Assembly (NCBI GenBank): GCA_964395915.1
Contig: CAYNDB010000015.1
Coordinates: 1 to 30,174 of the forward strand
Length of the DNA stretch: 30,174 bases
Reading direction: 5' to 3'
Source: CAYNDB01 sp964395915
GTDB taxonomy: Bacteria > Nitrospinota_A > UBA7883 > JAJRTC01
Within the stretch, counting starts at the first letter, position 1, and the number at the start of each line of letters is the position of its first letter. Below are positions 15,333-23,010 of the stretch, one piece after another. The notes under the pieces were generated by a model. That model saw only the letters and a program-made list of their open reading frames with translations. It was not told where the DNA came from and did no database searches. A program made the position numbers and the translations under genes.

Positions 15333-15632
15333 TCAATCAGAGTCAAAAATGGAGCGCGGCTTTTCACCCCCGCTGTCTTTGGCGCTTTTAAGCGAGGCGT
15401 TGAAAAGATCCTCCGCCAGTTTCTTTTTTTCTTCCTGCTTTTCCTTTATGTTGTCGAAAGCCGAAGCGACTTTTTCTTTATCCTGTTTTGACTTCAGGAA
15501 CGCGTCTTCAAGCCTGTCTCCAGAGCTTTGCTCCACAAGCGGTCTGCGGGTTTCCAGTATTTTTCCGGATATCCTGTCCACGATGAGAATGGAATCGCAA
15601 CATGGACAATTAACCTTTATATCCTTTTCCAT
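15333..15632 (-). CDS. Small CxxC zinc-knuckle/coiled-coil hypothetical protein
   Basis: A 99-residue protein from the ATG at 15632 (MEKDIKVNCPCCDSILIVD). A TTG at 15650 would add 6 residues and touch the tatA stop. The N-terminus has CPCC, a half zinc ribbon with no second cysteine pair. The middle (about 45-80, KSKQDKEKVASAFDNIKEKQ onward) is a highly charged coiled coil. The C-terminus is disordered. It has no signal or membrane segment. I do not recognise a family with known function. It lies 18 bp behind tatA and is probably co-transcribed with it. A dimer via the coiled coil, with metal bound between subunits, is a possibility. Confidence 0.7.
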   Translation of the reverse strand: MEKDIKVNCPCCDSILIVDRISGKILETRRPLVEQSSGDRLEDAFLKSKQDKEKVASAFDNIKEKQEEKKKLAEDLFNASLKSAKDSGGEKPRSIFDSD

Positions 15633-15650
15633 AACCAGAAGAGCGCGCAA

Positions 15651-15857
15651 TCAAGAAACTTTTTTCTCATCCTCACTAACGCCATCAGAATCGCCTGGCG
15701 CGGACTTCAGCTCTTTCTCGGTATCGCTCAAGGATTTTTTGAAATTTTTGATCCCCCTACCCATACCAGACCCTATTTCCGGCAAGCGTCTTGCGCCAAA
15801 AACAACAAGCAATATCACAAGGATAATGATGAGCTCCGGCATTCCTATTCCGAACAT
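15651..15857 (-). CDS. tatA: Twin-arginine translocase subunit TatA/TatE
   Basis: Pore-forming subunit of the Tat system, which exports folded proteins carrying a twin-arginine signal. The 68 residues begin MFGIGMPELIIILVILLVVF (single transmembrane helix), then the hinge FGARRLPEIGSGMGRGIKNF and the amphipathic helix, then a short acidic tail. This is the TatA/E rather than TatB layout. AGGAG lies 8 nt before the ATG. tatC and tatB are not in the window, so this is an unlinked tat gene. It is the first gene of a minus-strand pair, with a 374-bp divergent spacer upstream. Confidence 0.95.
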   Translation of the reverse strand: MFGIGMPELIIILVILLVVFGARRLPEIGSGMGRGIKNFKKSLSDTEKELKSAPGDSDGVSEDEKKVS

Positions 15858-16231
15858 GGTTTTCTCCTGATCAAATGTTTTTGATTTTATATCCTATTAA
15901 TAACATATGAGCCATGACTAGTTACCCATATTTTATTCTAATTGTCATTAGTCTGACATATCTAATAATGCTGTATTTTTCTATATTTCCCAAATATACA
16001 AAAGGTTATGTATCATAGCGCATCTGTTCCAAGCACACTTAACACATATCTTTGACCTCTTAATATTGTTTGGCAAAGGTCAATTCTGAAAATAAAACGT
16101 ATCTGCCTGGTTTTGTTAAAAAGTTCGAGGAAACCACATCATTGCAAATTAAGCCTTTCGCCGTTGTGCCCTATTGAAAAGTGGAATAAAATAAACGGGT
16201 TGTAAATTTTCCATATTAATTCCGGTGAGTA
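15858..16231. other. Divergent AT-rich region between tatA and the MglA cluster
   Basis: These 374 bp contain no supported gene. A short inverted repeat CTAAT/ATTAG with a 4-nt spacer lies near 15938-15951. A candidate promoter for the plus-strand cluster lies at 16164-16192. Nothing convincing was found for tatA beyond an AT-rich stretch with TATAAA-like bases just upstream of its Shine-Dalgarno sequence. Confidence 0.55.
16164..16192 (+). promoter_or_regulatory. Candidate promoter of the MglA/roadblock cluster
   Basis: TTGTGC (16164-16169) and TAAAAT (16187-16192) are separated by 17 bp, a good sigma70 arrangement. The predicted transcription start is near 16199, about 33 bp before the ATG of the first cluster gene at 16232. 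The region upstream is AT-rich. Confidence 0.4.
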
Positions 16232-17170
16232 ATGCCAGGGCACACCACTTTTGACAATAGCCCAGCTACCATAGCAGTTGCGTATGGGAGAATAGCCAAA
16301 GGTTTGCGCAGGCTGGGGGAAGTGTCTTTGGCCCTCAACGTTTGTGAAAAAGGGCTCCAAAGATATCCAAACAACAGCGCCATCTATATCACAAAAGGCG
16401 AGATACAGATCGCCTGTTACAATCAGGACAGCAAGTCCGATCATTTAAAAGAAGCTCTGACCAACTTTGGCAAGGCTTTGCAACTGGACCCTCAAAACTA
16501 TCTTGCGAAGCTTTTGGCCAGCCAGATTTATCTTAAAGCGGGGGCCAAGGAGCAAGCCAAAACGCTGCTTGCCGCCATTTTAAAAACATCCCCAAACGAC
16601 AAAAAAGCCAACGCCATGATGACCCTTATCGAGGAGAGGGAAAAGGAGAAAGCGAAGACGGAAAACAAAGAGGCGAAAACCAAGCAAACGGCAAAAGACA
16701 AAGCCGCCGATGACATCCCGCGGAAAAAAGGAGAGAGCCTCTTGGACCATACTGTCGCTGATCAATGGGAATTGGATGAAAAAATGGATATTGGGGAGGA
16801 TGAGGAGCCTATTGATGAAATTATTTTTGAGGCTTTAAGCGCAAAACTTTCCATCTTCAGCAGGCTTGAAGGTTTATTTGCCATATTTATAATCGATAAG
16901 AACGGACAACCGCTAAAAATCATCAACAAAAAAAATATCGATGAAAATATCATCCCCTCTTTTATATTTAATTTACAAAAAACATCCGCCGAAGGCATCA
17001 GACGGTCTGGGCTGGGTTCCTTTCACCAAGGCGTCCTGGTAAGCCCCATAGGAACTATTTTTCTCGTGGCGACTCCACACGCTATAATAGCGATTATTGT
17101 TGATAACGACACCAATATGGCTACCGTTGAGAAACGAATCCAACGCTATCTGGAGGAAGTTAAGGATTGA
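16232..17170 (+). CDS. TPR protein with C-terminal roadblock/LC7-like domain
   Basis: A 312-residue soluble protein. Residues about 13-125 form TPR helices (IAKGLRRLGEVSLALNVCEK, ALTNFGKALQLDPQNYLAKL, AKTLLAAILKTSPNDKKANA). Residues 133-195 are a very charged Lys/Glu linker that ends in an acidic stretch (IGEDEEPIDEI). Residues about 203-310 have the alternating strand/helix pattern of a roadblock/LC7 domain (LEGLFAIFIIDKNGQPLKII, GVLVSPIGTIFLVATPHAII). Roadblock proteins of the MglB type bind Ras-like GTPases and can act as GAPs. This would be an adaptor joining the GTPase to other partners. Its TGA overlaps the TTG start of the next gene, so it is coupled to it. It is the first gene of a six-gene cluster. 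Confidence 0.8.
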   Translation: MPGHTTFDNSPATIAVAYGRIAKGLRRLGEVSLALNVCEKGLQRYPNNSAIYITKGEIQIACYNQDSKSDHLKEALTNFGKALQLDPQNYLAKLLASQIYLKAGAKEQAKTLLAAILKTSPNDKKANAMMTLIEEREKEKAKTENKEAKTKQTAKDKAADDIPRKKGESLLDHTVADQWELDEKMDIGEDEEPIDEIIFEALSAKLSIFSRLEGLFAIFIIDKNGQPLKIINKKNIDENIIPSFIFNLQKTSAEGIRRSGLGSFHQGVLVSPIGTIFLVATPHAIIAIIVDNDTNMATVEKRIQRYLEEVKD

Positions 17171-17529
17171 ATTCTCTAAAATCGACTCTGAAAATACTCT
17201 GTAACAACAAGCGGATTTTCGGAGCGCTGGTAATTACAAAAGACGGTATGATAATCGAATCGGACCTGGGCGACAAATTCGATGGCGAGACTATCGGAGC
17301 TTTTATGTCGCTTGTCGCAGTGACCATTAAAAACTCTCTCAATAGCATGGGGCACGAAGACTTTACCAGATACGTTATGCAGTCGGATAATGGACGGATT
17401 TACCTTGTGGACATGGGAAAATCTTTTCTTATATCGCTTACAGAGCGAGATATTGACACTGGAGAGATAAACATTGCGTTGTTTCAGGCGGCTAATGGAA
17501 TAAAAAAAATGGGGCGATTTGACGTATGA
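17167..17529 (+). CDS. Roadblock/LC7 domain protein
   Basis: A 120-residue single-domain protein with the roadblock/LC7 pattern: LKILCNNKRIFGALVITKDG, MIIESDLGDKFDGETIGAFM, then a long helix and GRIYLVDMGKSFLISLTE. It is probably MglB-like, a regulator or scaffold for the GTPase encoded next. The start is a TTG at 17167 that shares bases with the preceding stop (TTGA), so re-initiation coupling is likely. An internal ATG would remove the first strand. It lies 31 bp before the GTPase gene, where a GGAGG-type site serves the latter. Confidence 0.85.
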   Translation: MNSLKSTLKILCNNKRIFGALVITKDGMIIESDLGDKFDGETIGAFMSLVAVTIKNSLNSMGHEDFTRYVMQSDNGRIYLVDMGKSFLISLTERDIDTGEINIALFQAANGIKKMGRFDV

Positions 17530-17560
17530 CGACCGGATTGAAAAAGTGGAGGGTTAGTAA

Positions 17561-18805
17561 GTGCAGATAAATTATGGCAAGCGTGAAATTTCCTGCAAGC
17601 TTGTATATTACGGGCCCGGCATGAGTGGCAAAACAACCAACCTTGAAATAATTCATCAAAAAGTGCCCGATCAAAACAAGGGAGAAATGACCTCTATCGC
17701 CACTGAGGGTGATCGAACGCTATTTTTTGATTTCCTACCACTTGACCTCGGAAATGTGCGCGGGATGACCACCAAGTTCCAGCTTTACACTGTTCCAGGG
17801 CAGGTTTATTACTCTTCCACCCGCAAACTTGTGCTGCAGGGAGCGGATGGAGTTATTTTCGTGGCGGATTCGCAAAAAGATAAACTGCCGGAAAACCTGG
17901 AGTCTCTAAAAGACCTGGAGAGCAACCTGGATGATTATGGTTTGGAGCTGAATAAAATCCCGCTGGTAATACAATGGAACAAACGCGACCTGCCTAACGC
18001 TATGAGCGTGGAGGAACTGGAAGAAAAAATAAACTGGCCAGGAGCGCCAACCACAAACGCCGTAGCCGTCACAGGAGAAGGTGTCCTCAGCACATTAAAG
18101 CTCGCCGCATCCCTGATACTGGACCGTCTCAACGCCAAAGAGCCGGACGAAGTGGTAAAAGCCGTAAAAAGCGCTCGAGAGTCTGAGCCCAAAAAAGAGC
18201 CCGTCAAAGAGGAAACTTATGTCGCTAAGATTAACGATGACAATATTTCCAAGTCTTATTTTAACCAGTATTGTCAGGTTCAATATCGCCTGGCCACAAA
18301 AAGTGAAGATATAGAGGACTTTAAGAAATTCAGCCCGGAAGCGAGGAAAAGGCTTATCGAGTCATTGATTAATCACGTGCTGCTATTACAGGACGCGAAA
18401 AAAAGAAATATTGAGGCTTTGAGTCAAGAGATAGATCGCCAGGTGGACAATTTCGCTAAAAGATTAAATGGCTCTAATAATCTGGAAGAGTACCTGTCCG
18501 CCCGAAAGCTTACTGTCGATAACCTTCGCAATGAAGCTACTAAAAATGTCATAATAGGCAAGGTTATAAAAGACGTAATTCCAAATGTGAATGAAAGGCT
18601 TAAAATCACTGAGGGTGAGGTAAGGGAATTTTATAACGACAACAAGGCAAAGCTTGGCGGCAAAGCTTTTGATGATGTAAAAAACGTAGTGGTCTCAAGA
18701 ATAAAAAACATCAGAAAGCGGGCGTTGCTTGATGAATTTTTCGAAAAGCTAAGAAAAGAGGCGACAATAGAAATTTACACTGAAAATATTTATAAAGGCT
18801 TGTAA
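17561..18805 (+). CDS. MglA-like small GTPase fused to a SurA-like chaperone region
   Basis: A 414-residue protein with a GTG start supported by GGAGGG about 7 nt upstream. Residues 1-192 are an MglA-type Ras-like GTPase: P-loop GPGMSGKTT (18-26), the G2 region MTTKFQLYTVPGQ with the G3 variant PGQ (79-81), and NKRD (140-143) for guanine specificity. A Lys/Glu linker (193-218) leads to residues 219-406, which match the SurA N-terminal chaperone fold: YVAKINDDNISKSYFNQYC, then RKRLIESLINHVLLLQDAKK, and ITEGEVREFYNDNKAKL, ending FDDVKNVVVSRI...LRKEATIEIY. The parvulin PPIase insert is absent and there is no signal peptide, so it must be cytoplasmic, whereas SurA is periplasmic. This is an uncommon fusion. 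A possible role is coupling GTP state to binding of a client protein. Confidence 0.85.
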   Translation: MQINYGKREISCKLVYYGPGMSGKTTNLEIIHQKVPDQNKGEMTSIATEGDRTLFFDFLPLDLGNVRGMTTKFQLYTVPGQVYYSSTRKLVLQGADGVIFVADSQKDKLPENLESLKDLESNLDDYGLELNKIPLVIQWNKRDLPNAMSVEELEEKINWPGAPTTNAVAVTGEGVLSTLKLAASLILDRLNAKEPDEVVKAVKSARESEPKKEPVKEETYVAKINDDNISKSYFNQYCQVQYRLATKSEDIEDFKKFSPEARKRLIESLINHVLLLQDAKKRNIEALSQEIDRQVDNFAKRLNGSNNLEEYLSARKLTVDNLRNEATKNVIIGKVIKDVIPNVNERLKITEGEVREFYNDNKAKLGGKAFDDVKNVVVSRIKNIRKRALLDEFFEKLRKEATIEIYTENIYKGL

Positions 18806-18811
18806 GACCGT

Positions 18812-19312
18812 ATGAAAGATGAGCGACTTAGAGATAGACGTCTTGTTTATTATAAAGAAGACCTCGACCAAATAGATAAGCTGCTTGAAGAGTTCCTCAA
18901 GCTTTCAAGCGCTAAAAGTATTTATCTGATAGATAAAGACGGGCACCTTATAACACAAAGCGGTTTTAGCCAGACAATTAACTCAGAAACACTCTCAGCC
19001 CTGGTTGCGGGGGCTTTTGCGGCCACAAAAGAGCTTGCCCGTATACTTGGGGAGCCTGAGTTCGCGGTCATGTTTCATCAAGGCAAAAAAGACCATATAC
19101 ACATTTCCTTGGTTAGCGATCGCGCTATCACAGCAATAGTTTTCGACGAAAAAACCACCGTAGGAATGGTGAACCTTTACTCCAAGGAGCTTATCACCAA
19201 GCTGGAAAAAATATTCAACATAGCGTCTAAAAAGACTGGCAAAGATGAGCAAATGGAAAGCGGTTATTCCGAGTCGGTAAAAGACAGGCTTGATGATATG
19301 TTCAAAAGTTGA
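18812..19312 (+). CDS. Roadblock/LC7 domain protein (MglB-like)
   Basis: A 166-residue soluble protein starting MKDERLRDRRLVYYKEDLDQ. After a charged N-terminal helix, the roadblock/LC7 domain spans about residues 20-140: IDKLLEEFLKLSSAKSIYLI, DKDGHLITQSGF, then TLSALVAGAFAATKELARIL and HIHISLVSDRAITAIVFDE. The last 25 residues (EQMESGYSESVKDRLDDMFK) form a short tail. It starts 6 bp after the GTPase stop. MglB proteins in Myxococcus and Thermus act as dimeric GAPs on MglA, so this is the best GAP candidate of the three roadblock proteins here. That is inference from position and domain. Confidence 0.87.
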   Translation: MKDERLRDRRLVYYKEDLDQIDKLLEEFLKLSSAKSIYLIDKDGHLITQSGFSQTINSETLSALVAGAFAATKELARILGEPEFAVMFHQGKKDHIHISLVSDRAITAIVFDEKTTVGMVNLYSKELITKLEKIFNIASKKTGKDEQMESGYSESVKDRLDDMFKS

Positions 19313-19355
19313 TTATCCGACCTAGGCAACTTTTAAGGCGCGTTTTATTCCTCTG

Positions 19356-21266
19356 ATGAAAAGCCACATACAACTTACTGTATCCCTGCTAATCTATGTT
19401 CTATTTTCCGCGGCTCCCGTTTTCGGGCAAAGCAATGTGGAAAACAAATACTTCTATCCTTTAAGCTCCCTGAGGTTTGCCGACCTTGCGTCTGATTCAG
19501 ACATTGCCACAGCTATGAATAGCTGGATTACCACTGTAAGGAAAAAAGATAAGCTTGGCGCGTTTAACGCCGGCAACCGAATCCTGGATATAATGAGACA
19601 GCTTGGAACAAGAAACCTTGTTTCCCTGTCCGATATATGCATTGCCGCAGGAGAGGTTGAGCTCGACAAGGGAAATTACGACGCGGCTGTTATTGCCGCG
19701 GAAGATTCTATAAAGTTCGCCCCAGATCATCCTGACGCCTATTTTTTCATGGCGAAAGCTTCGTTTACCGCAGATAAAGCTGATGTAAAAAATATCGCTC
19801 CTAATATTATGTCCGGAATAAAAGCGATGTTTGCGGACAGGATTCAACGGGACAGGTTGCTATCTTTTTCAATCAGGTTTGCGTTTCTTGCGGCGTTTCT
19901 ATCATTTCTTGTTGTTTTTCTGGCGATGTTTGGAAGGCACTACCGGTCGCTCCTATCCGATATCGCCATTTTTCTGCCGTCTAAACCTGCAGGGATATGG
20001 CGCGTTATTCTTGGGGGGCTTACGATTCTCATTCCGCTTGCTGTGGGAGGTTGGCTTATTTTCCTTCTGGCGATTCCACTTGCCTTATGGCCCTATTTAC
20101 GCCGTGACGGGAGAGCGGTGATCGCCATTTTCGCGTTGTTCATATTTTCCGCGCCTTACGCGTTCAACTTTCTGGCAAAAGAAGCGGTCCTGGGCAACGC
20201 AGACACGTATAGGGCGCTTTACCTTTTATCCAAGGACACATGGGACTATGAGACCAAAAAAACTCTGGAGAGAGAAAGTCTCAAAGACCCTGATAACGAA
20301 CTTATATCTTTTGCGCTGGGTTTACTCAACAATATGCGAAAAGATAAAAACGCGTCGATAAAAGCGTATGACGCCGTTCTCAAAAAACGTCCGACTGATT
20401 TGCGAGCTCTGGTGAACAAGGGGAACGCATATTTCATCGCAAAAGAATATAGCCATGCGGTAGAAATGTATAAAAAAGCGATTAAAGTATATCCCGAGTC
20501 TGTCGAGGCGCATTTCAACCTCTCCAACGCTTATGTAAGGATGTTCAAAACTAAAGATTCGGAAAAAGAATATAAAATGGCGCTGGCAATAGACAAAAAC
20601 AAGACCAATGATTTTGTGGAGCTGGCTCGATTAAACCAGGATAAGAAAGTTATAGATATCCCGATCTCCAATGATGATCTTTCATCATTTGAACGCGTTC
20701 TCGCAAAGAAAACCGAAGAGATCTCAAAAATTCTGTGGAACATCTATTTTGGCGCAATATCCACCGATGTATATCAAAAGGTGGCGTCAGGTTTTCTGAT
20801 TCTGATAATTTTGTCGCACTTTTTATGGAAAAAGGCTATATCCCACCAGACATGCCCGACTTGCGGCTCCTCTTTCCTTCCCCCGATACAGCTACCATCT
20901 AACGACAGTCGTTGCAACCAGTGCGTCGCCGCCCAGAGCTCCAAAAGCGCCGTATCCACAGTCAAAAAAGATAAGAAACTAAAAGAGATAAGGCAATATG
21001 CGGCGAGATCTGTGACAAGGGCCGGCCTTCTCGACCGGCTGATCCCCGGAGTTGGGCGAGCGGTTTTCCAAAGCCATGCCACCGCTCTGGTCTTCACTTT
21101 CTTCACGAGCCTTGCGATAGTATATGGCTCGTTTACAATTTTTTCCGATATGGTCATATATAAAACTCCTGTAAAAGATGCCGTTTCGGCTCATGTAATT
21201 TTCCTTGGTTTGGCGGCTTTTTACTGGTTGCTGATGAACACCGCTTTTAAAAGGGATTTTTATTAA
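19356..21266 (+). CDS. Multi-pass TPR membrane protein with zinc ribbon
   Basis: A 636-residue membrane protein. It has a signal peptide (MKSHIQLTVSLLIYVLFSAA, cleavage near FGQ), a first exported TPR-like region (about 50-135), membrane segments (about 172-192, 218-247, 254-272), then a second TPR block (about 283-430: SIKAYDAVLKKRPTDLRALV, AVEMYKKAIKVYPESVEAHF). A further membrane segment lies at 477-491, a zinc ribbon CPTC...CNQC (C500, C503, C520, C523) at 500-523, and two more hydrophobic segments near 575-592 and 612-628. The topology suggests a membrane scaffold with binding repeats on both sides. It sits 43 bp after the roadblock gene and 1 bp before the DUF4388 gene. I do not recognise a characterised homologue. 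Confidence 0.8.
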   Translation: MKSHIQLTVSLLIYVLFSAAPVFGQSNVENKYFYPLSSLRFADLASDSDIATAMNSWITTVRKKDKLGAFNAGNRILDIMRQLGTRNLVSLSDICIAAGEVELDKGNYDAAVIAAEDSIKFAPDHPDAYFFMAKASFTADKADVKNIAPNIMSGIKAMFADRIQRDRLLSFSIRFAFLAAFLSFLVVFLAMFGRHYRSLLSDIAIFLPSKPAGIWRVILGGLTILIPLAVGGWLIFLLAIPLALWPYLRRDGRAVIAIFALFIFSAPYAFNFLAKEAVLGNADTYRALYLLSKDTWDYETKKTLERESLKDPDNELISFALGLLNNMRKDKNASIKAYDAVLKKRPTDLRALVNKGNAYFIAKEYSHAVEMYKKAIKVYPESVEAHFNLSNAYVRMFKTKDSEKEYKMALAIDKNKTNDFVELARLNQDKKVIDIPISNDDLSSFERVLAKKTEEISKILWNIYFGAISTDVYQKVASGFLILIILSHFLWKKAISHQTCPTCGSSFLPPIQLPSNDSRCNQCVAAQSSKSAVSTVKKDKKLKEIRQYAARSVTRAGLLDRLIPGVGRAVFQSHATALVFTFFTSLAIVYGSFTIFSDMVIYKTPVKDAVSAHVIFLGLAAFYWLLMNTAFKRDFY

Positions 21267-21267
21267 T

Positions 21268-22464
21268 ATGGCGTTGCAAGGAAACCTGGACGACTTCAAC
21301 ATCCTGAATATACTTCAGATGATCAAGCTTGAGGGTAAGACTGGAAGGCTCACGTTAACCGAAGGTGACGATATGGTCAAAATAACTTTCGATAACGGAG
21401 CGATCATTTACGCCGAAGGCTCTCCCCATGTTGACGAGGCCCGCATCGAAGGTGTCTTGCTATCTAACAAGCTTATCGATCCTGCGGTATGGCAAGAGAT
21501 TAAGAGGGAGCACGAAAACAAATTGCGGCCATACTGGGAACTATTGGCGAAAAGGACCAGCTCCAAGCTCCTGGTCGAGCTTATCAGGCGCCAGGTGGTC
21601 GATACGGTATATCGCGCTCTGCGCTGGGAAAAAGGTGATTACGATGTCGCTCAGATGAAAAACCTGAAGTACAACAGCAAAATCATGAGCCCTATAGACG
21701 TTGACGCGCTCCTGATGGAAGGATGCAGAATAGCGGATGAATGGCCCCGTATAGCGTTATCGCTCCCCCCCCTGGAAACCTTTATTGTAAAAAATATTCT
21801 AGGTGAAGCCGACATGGACGCTTCGCTGGAAACAAAAAATCAGGCGATGACCGGTGGAGATTTCACTACTTCGCTCGAATACGAGATATTAAGCGACAGA
21901 GGCGTTACGTTAAGCAATGCCGAGATCGCCGTGCTATCTATTATCGATAGAGGGAAAACCGTGCAGGAAATATTGGACTGCGCCCGACAAGGGAACTTTG
22001 AAAGCCTGGAAGCGGTAAAAAGCCTGCTAAGACGGGGCATCGCAACACAATCAAAGAAAAAGAAAAAAGATAAGGCAACTTACAAGTCAGAAAACGCGTT
22101 GCAGTTATTCACCGGTATAATCCTCCTGGCAATAGTTGTAGGCGGGTTTATTTGGCAAAGTATGTTATGGCCGCAAATGCTTGAGGCCCAAAAAAACGGG
22201 ATTATCAAAGTGAAACGAATACAAGCGGTGGGAGGGTTGAAAAAAATCGAGCATGACCTGAAAGTCTTCATAAGCATTAATAAAACCGTTCCCAAAAAAT
22301 TAGAAAACCTGGTCGAAACGGGGATACTGAAAAAGGCCGACCTTATCGACCCGTGGAACAACCCTTACAAGCTCATCTACAAGGGAAACAGTTTCACACT
22401 ATACTCAACAGGGCCAGACTCTTTTTTAGGCACAGACAATGTGTACCTTCCAGCCCCAATATAA
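21268..22464 (+). CDS. DUF4388 (PATAN-type) protein with transmembrane helix and GspG-like C-terminal domain
   Basis: A 398-residue protein. Residues 1-125 are a DUF4388/PATAN-type domain (MALQGNLDDFNILNILQMIK, LEGKTGRLTLTEGDDMVKIT). Residues 160-260 form a helical, winged-helix-like part. Residues 261-270 are a lysine-rich cytoplasmic stop, followed by one membrane helix (277-300). Residues about 312-398 resemble the C-terminal domain of type II secretion pseudopilin GspG: a long helix (RIQAVGGLKKIEHDLKVFIS), then DPWNNPYKLI and YSTGPDSFLGTDN. The pilin domain would be periplasmic and the DUF4388 domain cytoplasmic. No N-terminal prepilin cleavage site exists, so this is not a normal pilin. 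It probably links the GTPase module to an envelope machine. Confidence 0.8.
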   Translation: MALQGNLDDFNILNILQMIKLEGKTGRLTLTEGDDMVKITFDNGAIIYAEGSPHVDEARIEGVLLSNKLIDPAVWQEIKREHENKLRPYWELLAKRTSSKLLVELIRRQVVDTVYRALRWEKGDYDVAQMKNLKYNSKIMSPIDVDALLMEGCRIADEWPRIALSLPPLETFIVKNILGEADMDASLETKNQAMTGGDFTTSLEYEILSDRGVTLSNAEIAVLSIIDRGKTVQEILDCARQGNFESLEAVKSLLRRGIATQSKKKKKDKATYKSENALQLFTGIILLAIVVGGFIWQSMLWPQMLEAQKNGIIKVKRIQAVGGLKKIEHDLKVFISINKTVPKKLENLVETGILKKADLIDPWNNPYKLIYKGNSFTLYSTGPDSFLGTDNVYLPAPI

Positions 22465-22466
22465 TT

Positions 22467-22991
22467 ATGAGTGACAACAAAAGTATATCGATAGCCCTCC
22501 TTGTGATAAGCGACAGGGCCAGCGCAGGAACCCGCCGCGATCTGGTCGAAGACGCCATGACAACGTTCCTGAACGAAAGTGGCCAGAAGCTTTCCCGCAC
22601 TGAAATAGTTCCAGATGAAATTGAAGCTATCGGCGGCAAGCTTATTGAGTGGACCGGGTCCGGGAAATTCGACCTTATATTAACCGGCGGCGGAACCGGT
22701 GTATCACCAAGGGATGTGACGCCTGAAGCGACAAGGCCTCTGCTCGACCGTGAAATACCGGGGATTCCAGAGGCAATGCGGGCCGAGTCGATGAAAATCA
22801 CCAGCTACGCCGCCCTTTCCCGTGGATACGCCGGATTCAGGGGTAAAACGATGATAATCAACCTGCCCGGCAGTCCAAAAGCGGCGTTGGAAAATTTGCG
22901 TGTGGTTTTCAAAGCTGTCGTCCACGGCATAGAGAAATTCCAGGGTGATATGTCCGACTGTAACCCGTCGGAAGCGGCTCCGCCCACCTGA
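22467..22991 (+). CDS. Molybdenum cofactor biosynthesis protein MoaB/MogA
   Basis: A 174-residue molybdopterin adenylyltransferase-type protein that activates molybdopterin with ATP before metal insertion. It starts MSDNKSISIALLVISDRASA. The MPT-binding core is present: LILTGGGTGVSPRDVTPEAT (about 71-90, GGGTG at 74-78, D83) and then PLLDREIPGIPEAMR, GKTMIINLPGSPKA. Length fits MoaB/MogA. The first ATG after the preceding stop is used. A longer frame to 22353 would overlap the DUF4388 gene and was rejected. It lies 2 bp after the DUF4388 gene, so it is in the same transcript even though its function is unrelated. Confidence 0.92.
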   Translation: MSDNKSISIALLVISDRASAGTRRDLVEDAMTTFLNESGQKLSRTEIVPDEIEAIGGKLIEWTGSGKFDLILTGGGTGVSPRDVTPEATRPLLDREIPGIPEAMRAESMKITSYAALSRGYAGFRGKTMIINLPGSPKAALENLRVVFKAVVHGIEKFQGDMSDCNPSEAAPPT

Positions 22992-23010
22992 AATAGAAAA
23001 TTCTACCGTT

